Assembly: GCA_037144255.1 (NCBI GenBank)
Contig: JBAWXE010000069.1
Location: 1-15,033, forward strand
Origin: JBAWXE01 sp037144255
Lineage (GTDB): Bacteria > Bacteroidota > Bacteroidia > Chitinophagales > Chitinophagaceae
DNA: 15,033 nt
Direction: 5' to 3'
Position 1 is the stretch's first letter. Each line of letters begins with the position of its first letter. Below, in pieces: positions 7,499-13,665 of this stretch. The position numbers and the translations under genes were made by a program. Below the pieces are notes generated by a model, which was given only the letters and a program-made list of their open reading frames with translations, was not told the origin of the DNA and ran no database searches.

Positions 7499-8887
7499 AT
7501 GAAATCAAGCATTTATCAGCTATATATACTGCTACTTCTTTCAGTTTCACTTTTCATGGGTTGTAAAAAAGAAGCCACTACAACTGTGGCTGTGACACCT
7601 GCTGCTGCTGCCAATTTAACTGCAATATTGATATCTAATACTCGAATACAACTCACATGGACAGATAAGTCTGATAATGAAAGCGGTTTCAGGATATGCA
7701 GAAAAACTGTCGGTGGTATCTATGCAATAATAGATTCTGTAACAGCTAACGTAACATCATATACAGACACAACAGCGCCACAGGCCAGCACATCTATTTA
7801 CTTTGTACAAGCATACACTAAAGATGGGAATCTAAGGAACAATAGTAATGAGGTAAGTATCACTACTAAGGGCTGGGGAGAGCTGGGAGGGCTGAATGCA
7901 TTAGGAGCCAATGACCAGATAGCCACTTTAGTAAATGATGCTATGGGAAATATATACGTAGGGGGTTATTTTAGAGACAGCTTAGGAAAACAGTACGTTG
8001 CTAAGTGGGATGGTAGTCGCTGGTCAAAATTGGGAGGTAGCGGATTTAATGGTGATATTGAATCAATTACAACAGATGCAGCTGGCAATGTGTATGTTGG
8101 GGGTATGTTTGTGAATAACAGTTATAATTATTATGTAGCTAAATGGGATGGTAGTAGCTGGAGCGAATTAGGAGGAACAAATACATTAGGTGCAAACGCC
8201 ATGATCAATAATGTAACAGCAGATGTTAACGGCAATATTTATGTATCAGGATCGTTTGACAATTATAGTGGAAAGTTTTACGTACTCAAATGGAATGGTA
8301 CAACATGGACGGAATTAGGGCAATCAAGTAATTTTTATTTCACAAGTAGTATTACTTCACAAGCTGTAGACTTAGCAGGAAATGTATATGTAAGTGGTAC
8401 GTTTACTAACGCCAGTGGAAAATATTATGTTGCCAAATGGAATGGCTCAACATGGACGGAATTAGGGGGAATTAATTCTTTGAATGCTAATAAAAACATA
8501 TACAGGATCGCCACAGATGCAAGCGGGAATATATATGCTGCAGGAGATTTTACTAACGCAAACGGGAATAGTTATGTGGCTAAATGGGATGGTAACAGCT
8601 GGACAGAATTAGGTGGAAATAATTCACTAGCAGCAAACCATTCAATCTATATTATCAGCACTGATGCTATGGGCAATATATATGTGGGAGGTGCCTTTTC
8701 CAATTCAAATGGAAAAAAATATATTGCTAAATGGGATGGTACTAACTGGACAGAATATGGCGGCACAAATTCACTTGCTGTATCTGGACCAATTAATGGT
8801 ATTGTAAATATAGCTGGTAATATATATGCAGCAGGTAGTTTTATGAATAGCAGCGGTAAGTATTATGTGGCCAAGTACACGAAGTAG
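7499..8887 (+). CDS. Lipoprotein with FN3-like domain and seven-unit beta-propeller-like repeats
   Basis: The protein has 462 residues. The N-terminus is a type II signal peptide with lipobox LFMGC (Cys22) and mature start CKKEA, so it should be lipid-anchored in the envelope, perhaps on the surface. Residues 36-122 resemble a fibronectin type III domain (IQLTWTDKSDNESGFRI, SYTDTT, SNEVSITT). Residues 126-462 hold seven repeats with the core GN[IV]Y[VA][GSA]G.F......YVAKW[DN]G..W.ELGG. The YVAKW motif begins at residues 166, 212, 261, 310, 359 and 408, with YVAKY at 456, a period of 46-49. The repeat starts mid-unit with WGELGG and ends with YVAKY, so the two ends together complete one blade, as in velcro-closed seven-bladed propellers. 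No catalytic motif is seen; a binding or adhesion role is inferred. The EGF-like lipoprotein follows after 79 bp. I cannot name a specific family. Confidence 0.85.
   Translation: MKSSIYQLYILLLLSVSLFMGCKKEATTTVAVTPAAAANLTAILISNTRIQLTWTDKSDNESGFRICRKTVGGIYAIIDSVTANVTSYTDTTAPQASTSIYFVQAYTKDGNLRNNSNEVSITTKGWGELGGLNALGANDQIATLVNDAMGNIYVGGYFRDSLGKQYVAKWDGSRWSKLGGSGFNGDIESITTDAAGNVYVGGMFVNNSYNYYVAKWDGSSWSELGGTNTLGANAMINNVTADVNGNIYVSGSFDNYSGKFYVLKWNGTTWTELGQSSNFYFTSSITSQAVDLAGNVYVSGTFTNASGKYYVAKWNGSTWTELGGINSLNANKNIYRIATDASGNIYAAGDFTNANGNSYVAKWDGNSWTELGGNNSLAANHSIYIISTDAMGNIYVGGAFSNSNGKKYIAKWDGTNWTEYGGTNSLAVSGPINGIVNIAGNIYAAGSFMNSSGKYYVAKYTK
7874..8884 (+). repeat. Seven tandem coding repeats of about 147 bp
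   Basis: The repeat is visible at the DNA level in phrases such as AAATGGGATGGTA and GGCAATATATATG. Repeat phase points fall at 7994, 8132, 8279, 8426, 8573, 8720 and 8864: spacings of 138, 147, 147, 147, 147 and 144 bp. It lies wholly within the propeller-like lipoprotein gene. The copies have diverged, so this is not a recent expansion. Confidence 0.85.
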
Positions 8888-8966
8888 CTCATTCTGTCAT
8901 CATTTTGTGACATAGTATATTTCGTTGATTTGCTTATATTTACATAGGTATCCTAATACTATGCCT

Positions 8967-9917
8967 ATGAAAAATATTCAAGCCATAATTCTCATAGCAG
9001 TATTCACTATTATTGCCTTTAGTGCTGTATTATATTCTTCTTGTAAAAAAGATGCCTGCAATGGTGTTACCTGCCAAAACCAAGGTACATGTAGCGGGGG
9101 TAAATGCGTTTGTCCTACAGGGTACTCCGGCGATCATTGCGAAATAAAAACAATCATAAATACTGATAATTGTAATGGTGTCAATTGTCAGAATCATGGC
9201 ACCTGCGTCAATGGAATATGCCATTGTCCGGCAGGATTTTCGGGCACACATTGCGAAATAGATAGCTGTAGCTACATTACATGCTTGAATCAAGGAACAT
9301 GCGTTTCTGGTGTATGCCATTGTTTAAATGGATATACAGGTGTGCATTGTGAAATACCACCACCCAACTATTATTCCAGCATTACTTATACCAATAACAC
9401 TCTGGCAGTAGTGTTTTTCAATTATATTGGAATAGCCCATTATTGTGGTAGTGGGTACACTTATTTACAACCCGGGCAATCTGAAACTATATCCTGTTAC
9501 GCAAGCTTTTCTGCTCCATGTACTGCTTATACCATGGGTCAACAAGATGTTCTGGGGGTATTAATAGGTAAAACGATCACTTGGAATCTGGCAGATAATT
9601 TCCCTGCAACAGCAGGAGATACCCTCTACAGATCTTTGGATGCTCCTGCAGGAATGGTATTTATTAAACTTATTAATAACAACCCTACTGAAAGCATCAA
9701 TAACTTTCAAGTTACAACTAATAGAGTTATTAGCTACCCTATAACCCATAATGTAATACCCAATGATGGACATGCATATAATATGGGATATTATGATTGT
9801 GCTGCACCATTCTCTGTATGGGCGCAAAATCAATCAGGCACCAAAACATGGAACTGGCACTACCAAAGAAACGTACCTACTGTACCCAATGCTGTTATCA
9901 CATTGACAGCAGATTAG
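8967..9917 (+). CDS. Lipoprotein with three EGF-like domains
   Basis: The protein has 316 residues from ATG 8967; ATG 8961 would add only Met-Pro. A hydrophobic N-terminus ends in YSSC (Cys26) followed by KKD, a plausible Bacteroidota lipobox, so it is probably an envelope lipoprotein. Three EGF-like modules follow, each with six cysteines: C31-C58, C69-C96 and C101-C128, of the form CNGVxCQNxGTC...CxCPxGYSGxHCEI. These are disulphide-rich beta modules usually used in extracellular binding. A linker EIPPPNYY leads to a C-terminal region (about 135-316) that I do not recognise. It is beta-rich, with YSSITYTNNTLAVVFFNY and further Cys residues. It follows the propeller lipoprotein on the same strand and may share its transcript, although TTTG at 8904 and TATATTTA at 8935 hint at a separate weak promoter. 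Confidence 0.85.
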   Translation: MKNIQAIILIAVFTIIAFSAVLYSSCKKDACNGVTCQNQGTCSGGKCVCPTGYSGDHCEIKTIINTDNCNGVNCQNHGTCVNGICHCPAGFSGTHCEIDSCSYITCLNQGTCVSGVCHCLNGYTGVHCEIPPPNYYSSITYTNNTLAVVFFNYIGIAHYCGSGYTYLQPGQSETISCYASFSAPCTAYTMGQQDVLGVLIGKTITWNLADNFPATAGDTLYRSLDAPAGMVFIKLINNNPTESINNFQVTTNRVISYPITHNVIPNDGHAYNMGYYDCAAPFSVWAQNQSGTKTWNWHYQRNVPTVPNAVITLTAD

Positions 9918-10027
9918 TAGAGGTATGAATGAAGGTTAAGTATGATTTCCCCTTAATGTGGATAAGACTATTGTTAAAATAAAACTCTATTTCCATAACT
10001 TAGTAAAAATAAATTGCTGGGGTTGAC

Positions 10028-11053
10028 ATGGAATATATTGATTGGATAAATAAATTGCTTAAACCTGAAAAGAAACATTCAATAAATGTATTGGATCTAT
10101 TTGCTGGTTGCGGTGGGTTGGCATTGGGCTTTGAGGCTCATGGATTTAAAACATATGGGTATGAAATGAATAAATCTGCCGCCATGAGCTATGAGAAAAA
10201 CCTTAAAAGTACTTGTGAAAATATCAAGCTCACAAAAGATTATGTTTTCCCTAAAGCTGATATAGTTATAGGTGGCCCTCCTTGCCAACCTTTTAGTGTT
10301 GGTGGTTATCAAATGGGGATTGAAGACGCAAGAGATGGATTCCCAATCTTTATTGAAGCTATCAAACAAACACAACCAAAAGTATTCCTTTTTGAAAATG
10401 TACGCGGATTGCTTTATAGTAATAAATGGTATTTTGAAATTATATTAAAATCATTGAGGGATCTTGGATATATAGTAGATTATAAACTTGTAAACGCAGT
10501 ACATTACAAAGTACCTCAAAATAGAGAACGACTCATAGTAGTAGGCCATAAATCACAATTTACTTTTCCAACTCCATCAAATATAAAAACAACAGTAAGT
10601 GAAGCTATTGGGGATATTATGTACACAGTTCCAGATGGAAGTAAATTCCTTACTCCATCTATGGATCAATATATTGCCAAATACGAAAAAGCCTCATCTT
10701 GTGTTAATCCAAGAGACCTTTATCCAAATAAACCAGCACGAACTCTAACCTGTAGGAATTTAGCTGGTGCAACTGGAGACATGCAACGAGTAAGGTTAAA
10801 AGATGGCAGACGAAGGAGATTAACTATTCGTGAGGCAGCTAGACTACAAACTTTTCCAGATTGGTTTCATTTAATCGGCAATGACACTGATCAATACAAT
10901 CAAATTGGCAATGCTGTACCTCCCCTACTTGCATATTTTTTAGCTGAGAAAATTTTTGAAACATACAATATGCGCCCAAAAACTGCTAAACAAATAATTG
11001 AAATTAATGAACAAAGAAACAATAGTATTGGATCTAGTCTTACACTATTTTAA
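10028..11053 (+). CDS. DNA (cytosine-5-)-methyltransferase, type II restriction-modification
   Basis: The enzyme transfers a methyl group from SAM to C5 of a cytosine in its target sequence, protecting host DNA from the neighbouring endonuclease. All key motifs appear in canonical order over 341 residues: motif I DLFAGCGG (23-30), motif IV GGPPCQPFS with catalytic Cys86, motif VI ENV (123-125), motif VIII QNRER (164-168), motif IX ARTLTCRN, and motif X GNAVPP (294-299). The target-recognition region between VIII and IX is short (about residues 175-235), so the target cannot be read from sequence. The stop is two bases before the endonuclease ATG, showing a tight operon. Codon use is more AT-rich than in the core genes around it, suggesting horizontal acquisition. 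No Bacteroidota promoter was found in the 110 bp upstream. Confidence 0.93.
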   Translation: MEYIDWINKLLKPEKKHSINVLDLFAGCGGLALGFEAHGFKTYGYEMNKSAAMSYEKNLKSTCENIKLTKDYVFPKADIVIGGPPCQPFSVGGYQMGIEDARDGFPIFIEAIKQTQPKVFLFENVRGLLYSNKWYFEIILKSLRDLGYIVDYKLVNAVHYKVPQNRERLIVVGHKSQFTFPTPSNIKTTVSEAIGDIMYTVPDGSKFLTPSMDQYIAKYEKASSCVNPRDLYPNKPARTLTCRNLAGATGDMQRVRLKDGRRRRLTIREAARLQTFPDWFHLIGNDTDQYNQIGNAVPPLLAYFLAEKIFETYNMRPKTAKQIIEINEQRNNSIGSSLTLF

Positions 11054-11055
11054 TA

Positions 11056-12057
11056 ATGGCAAAAATCAAAAGAAACACTTCAACCAAACCTTCTCAAGTA
11101 CAAAATCTTATTGACGTTACGATCAACATTTTGTCTGATCTTGGTATACCTATGGAAAAGGAAACAAGAAGAAGACAAGAAAGAACTGCAATGGCATTTT
11201 TAGCTCTAGGGAATATAAAAAAAGATTTTTCCGAACTACCACAACCTAATAAACTAACACCATTACGTACTAGAGAGATAATATCATTTTTAAACGAAAA
11301 TTTTAGTGAAAACATATCATCTGGATCCTATGATGATATAAGAAGAAAGGATCTAAAGCCATTAGTATTGGCAGGAATTGTAGAAAACATGGGCGCTTCT
11401 AAAGGATTTGCAACAAATGACCCAACTCGCCGTTATAGCATTAATGCAGAAATTATTTCTTTATTAAAATCTTACAAATCTAAAAAATGGAAACTATTGT
11501 TAATTGAATTTAGGAATACACATATCTCTTTAAGAGAGGCGATAGAACGTAAAAGAGATCTACATAAGATTGAAATAATTCTACCCGAAGGGATAAAGTA
11601 TATTCTTTCAAGTGGTGAGCATAACAAACTTCAAAAAGCAATTATTGAAGATTTCCTGCCTAGATTTACTAAGAAATGTGAGATCTTATACTTTGGTGAT
11701 ACAAGCAAGAAAAATCTTCATAAGGATAGCAAAAAATTAGAAAAATTAGGTTTTTTCGAACTCGCTCACGATGAACTTCCTGACATAGTCGCATATGACC
11801 CCATTAACAAATGGATTTTCTTAATTGAAGCTGTTCATTCATCAGGCCCCATGAGTGAATTTCGAGTATTAGAATTAAAACAAAAACTCAAACACTTAGG
11901 AGACTCATTGATATTTGTAACCGCCTTTCTAAATAAACAAAAATACTTAGAGTATGTTGGTGATATAGCATGGGAAACGGAAGTATGGATATCAGATACA
12001 CCTGACCACATGATACATTTTAATGGAAATAAATTTTTAGGTCCATATAAATCATAG
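11056..12057 (+). CDS. BsuBI/PstI-family type II restriction endonuclease
   Basis: The protein has 333 residues, in the range of the family. The N-terminal part (about 10-145) looks like the helical, winged-helix region seen in BsuBI/PstI enzymes, with TREIISFLNENFSEN and DLKPLVLAGIVEN. The C-terminal half carries the family pattern: YFGDTSKKN with Asp215, LPDIVAYD with Asp243, FLIEAVHSSGP with Glu258, then FVTAF and WETEVWISDTP...HFNG.KFLGPY at the end. PD followed by E suggests a PD-(D/E)xK-like metal site in which the usual Lys position is not canonical. Known BsuBI and PstI cut CTGCAG and are paired with m6A methyltransferases, whereas this one is paired with an m5C enzyme, so the target may differ. 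It starts two bases after the methyltransferase stop. Arginine is mostly AGA (three in a row near residue 38), unlike the core genes. Confidence 0.9.
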   Translation: MAKIKRNTSTKPSQVQNLIDVTINILSDLGIPMEKETRRRQERTAMAFLALGNIKKDFSELPQPNKLTPLRTREIISFLNENFSENISSGSYDDIRRKDLKPLVLAGIVENMGASKGFATNDPTRRYSINAEIISLLKSYKSKKWKLLLIEFRNTHISLREAIERKRDLHKIEIILPEGIKYILSSGEHNKLQKAIIEDFLPRFTKKCEILYFGDTSKKNLHKDSKKLEKLGFFELAHDELPDIVAYDPINKWIFLIEAVHSSGPMSEFRVLELKQKLKHLGDSLIFVTAFLNKQKYLEYVGDIAWETEVWISDTPDHMIHFNGNKFLGPYKS

Positions 12058-12125
12058 TAATGGAGTTTCATCCTACCCATCCCGTTAAATAAGGCTACCT
12101 TACAGAGCTACTAAAAGCACATAGG

Positions 12126-12473
12126 GTGGACCAACAAGCGATCATTAAGGCAATAGATGAGTATTTGATGAATGATGTAGACTATACATCGGTAGCAGAG
12201 GTACTGGTGCCCGGCGCTGCACCTGTAGTGCCCTATGGTACTTTCGAGATCAGTAATACTATACCTGCAAAACCAATAGCGCCTTATTACAGGGTAGACT
12301 CTATAGAGCAAGCCCATGAGATATTTACCACCATATTATATATGCACGATGAGGAACTGGATGAACTGGCCAGCGATCTGTACTTTAATGAAAAAGTACA
12401 GCATCTAACCTTTGACCCGGAGGAGAATTTGTACCTGAGTATCTATTATACTAGTGCCCCAAAGGCTTTTTAG
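12126..12473 (+). CDS. Unrecognised small protein, possibly 5'-truncated
   Basis: The product is 115 residues from a GTG at 12126 and I do not recognise the family. It is soluble and acidic, with an N-terminal helix (QAIIKAIDEYLMND), a Pro-rich centre (VLVPGAAPVVPYGTFE) and a C-terminal helix-strand part ending LYLSIYYTSAPKAF. No signal peptide or catalytic motif is visible. The start is uncertain. The frame stays open upstream for 11 codons, back to a TAA at 12090, reading GYLTELLKAHR, which looks protein-like but has no standard start. The next in-frame ATG (12168) would cut the first helix. The gene lies 68 bp downstream of the restriction cassette, so its original 5' end may have been removed there. 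Codon use resembles the core genes rather than the cassette. Confidence 0.6.
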   Translation: MDQQAIIKAIDEYLMNDVDYTSVAEVLVPGAAPVVPYGTFEISNTIPAKPIAPYYRVDSIEQAHEIFTTILYMHDEELDELASDLYFNEKVQHLTFDPEENLYLSIYYTSAPKAF

Positions 12474-12483
12474 CCTCATTGGG
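12458..12483 (+). terminator. Possible terminator overlapping the stop codon of the small gene
   Basis: CCCAA (12458-12462) and AGGCT (12463-12467) pair with AGCCT (12472-12476) and TTGGG (12479-12483), with a TTTT loop and a two-base CA bulge. The TAG stop (12471-12473) lies inside the structure. No U-tract follows, so termination would be weak. Confidence 0.4.
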
Positions 12484-12499
12484 AAGAAAAGATATCCAC

Positions 12500-12546
12500 A
12501 GGAGGTATATATGATTATATATTTTTTATATTTTAGCAAAAAATAA
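12500..12546 (+). CDS. Possible 11-codon leader ORF with perfect Shine-Dalgarno
   Basis: AGGAGGT (12500-12506) is followed four bases later by ATG at 12511. The ORF reads MIIYFLYFSKK and stops with TAA at 12544-12546, six bases before the ATG of the SRPBCC gene and in the same frame. The ribosome site is striking because other starts in the window lack one. The peptide is short, hydrophobic and AT-rich, so it may be chance. Confidence 0.3.
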
Positions 12547-12552
12547 AACCAT

Positions 12553-13560
12553 ATGAGCAAATTTCTCCGCATCCTCGTAGTACTGCTAGGTATAGTAGTA
12601 GCCCTAGTACTGATATTAGGTCTTGTAGAACCTAATGATCAAACCATACAACGTTCCGGCACCATCAATGCATCAAAAGAAGTAGTATTTGACCAAATAG
12701 TAAAATTCAAGAATTGGCAACACTGGAGCCCATGGCTGGAAAAAGACCCTACAGTAAAACTTACTTATGCCGGTACTGACGGACAAGTAGGTAGCAGTTA
12801 TGATTGGGCTGGTAAAAAAGATTCTATAGGTTCCGGTACGATGAAATGTGATAGCATCGGCGATGGCTGCATGAATTATACCGTAACTTTTACTGAGCCT
12901 AGACGTGGCAGTTCTAAGGGTTTCATGAAAGTAGAAGCCGCTGACAAGGGCAGCAGCAAAGTGACCTGGTCTATGACCATACATATGGCTTACCCGCTGA
13001 ATGCCATGATGTTATTTATAGGTGGAAGTATGGATAAAATGTTAGGTGGCGATTTTGAAAAAGGCCTGGCCAACATGAAGAAATATGTGGAGACACATGC
13101 TACAGGTGGTATAGATATAAAAGAAATGCAATTCCCCGCTCATATATATGCAGGTGTACGCAAAGTTGTAGCCATGAATGCTATGTCTCAATACTTTATG
13201 GACACATATGCTATGCTGGGCAAGGAAATGGGCGCACGTATAGTGGGTCCTAGTGCAGCATTATACTACACATGGGATACTTTAAAGCACGAATCGGATA
13301 TGATGGGTGTTTTCCCTATAGCAGATACTAGCAAACCTGTAAAGGGAGCAACTTTCGTAAGTATACCTGCCGGCAAGGCCTTTATGGCAGTGCATATGGG
13401 TGGTTATGCAGCATCGGCAGCAGTACACGAGGCTATGGGCAAACATCTGAAAGAAACAGGATCTAAGATGAACTGCGTAATTGAAGAATACATAAAAGGC
13501 CCACATGAAGAGAAAGACTCTAGCAAATGGGTGACCAATATCTATTACTTAGTTCAGTAA
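12553..13560 (+). CDS. Membrane-anchored SRPBCC domain and GyrI-like domain protein
   Basis: The protein has 335 residues. Residues 5-24 (LRILVVLLGIVVALVLILGL) form an N-terminal membrane anchor or uncleaved signal. Residues about 30-178 look like an SRPBCC (START/polyketide-cyclase-like) ligand-binding fold: TIQRSGTINASKEVVFDQIV, then NWQHWSPW at 54-61, SGTMKCDSI and a C-terminal helix ending ANMKKYVE. Residues about 185-335 resemble the GyrI-like/effector-binding domain of the AraC and SOUL-related group: IKEMQFPAHIYAGVRK, then FVSIPAGKAFMAVHMGGY, and a terminal WVTNIYYLVQ. Both domains form hydrophobic pockets in their families, so small-ligand binding is inferred; no catalytic residues are apparent. 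Proteins of this two-domain type occur in Bacteroidota without a defined function to my knowledge. A leader ORF may precede it, and a hairpin terminator follows. Confidence 0.8.
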   Translation: MSKFLRILVVLLGIVVALVLILGLVEPNDQTIQRSGTINASKEVVFDQIVKFKNWQHWSPWLEKDPTVKLTYAGTDGQVGSSYDWAGKKDSIGSGTMKCDSIGDGCMNYTVTFTEPRRGSSKGFMKVEAADKGSSKVTWSMTIHMAYPLNAMMLFIGGSMDKMLGGDFEKGLANMKKYVETHATGGIDIKEMQFPAHIYAGVRKVVAMNAMSQYFMDTYAMLGKEMGARIVGPSAALYYTWDTLKHESDMMGVFPIADTSKPVKGATFVSIPAGKAFMAVHMGGYAASAAVHEAMGKHLKETGSKMNCVIEEYIKGPHEEKDSSKWVTNIYYLVQ

Positions 13561-13581
13561 TACATAGCATTTTATAAAATC

Positions 13582-13616
13582 AAGAAGCTGCGTGTACAAT
13601 GTATACGCAGCTTCTT
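13582..13616. terminator. Terminator hairpin after the SRPBCC gene
   Basis: AAGAAGCTGCGT (13582-13593) pairs perfectly with ACGCAGCTTCTT (13605-13616). The stem continues inward (GTAC with GTAT, one G-U pair) to an AAT loop, for 16 bp in total. The plus-side U-tract is poor (CGTTATT). It follows the SRPBCC stop by 21 bp. Confidence 0.65.
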
Positions 13617-13645
13617 CGTTATTAGGAGCATAGCGCTTATATTCG
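13615..13645 (+). promoter_or_regulatory. Candidate promoter for the glycosyltransferase gene
   Basis: TTCG (13615-13618), a 19-nt spacer and TATATTCG (13638-13645) fit TTTG-N19-TAnnTTTG with the same T-to-C change in each element. A start near 13651 would leave a leader of about 15 nt. The -33 element overlaps the end of the upstream terminator stem. Confidence 0.4.
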
Positions 13646-13665
13646 CGCATTACTACACAGGCTGC

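Noticed and set aside
8895..8912. TGTCA/TGACA hairpin after the propeller lipoprotein as a terminator.
   Set aside because: The stem is only 5 bp with an 8-nt loop and no U-tract, and it overlaps a possible -33 box.
8925..8960. Upstream TTG start for the EGF-like lipoprotein (MICLYLHRYPNT).
   Set aside because: It would place extra residues before the signal peptide. ATG 8967 or 8961 gives a normal lipoprotein signal, and the upstream stretch overlaps promoter-like sequence.
9030..9320. Minus-strand Cys/Ala-rich open frame opposite the EGF repeats.
   Set aside because: Its repetitiveness is a mirror of the EGF coding repeats, which have conserved six-cysteine spacing on the plus strand.
9957..9965. 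TGTGGATAA, a perfect DnaA-box sequence on the minus strand, with near matches at 7268-7276 and 12492-12500.
   Set aside because: It is a single perfect copy. A specific 9-mer is not rare on two strands of 15 kb, and no box cluster, AT-rich unwinding element or replication gene is near.
9974..12092. Similar strings GTTAAAATAA upstream and GTTAAATAAG downstream of the restriction cassette as possible insertion-site repeats.
   Set aside because: Short, AT-rich and imperfect; expected by chance in this composition.
12090..12102. TAAGG-CTA-CCTTA hairpin just after the endonuclease gene.
   Set aside because: A five-base stem with no T-run; too weak to call a terminator.
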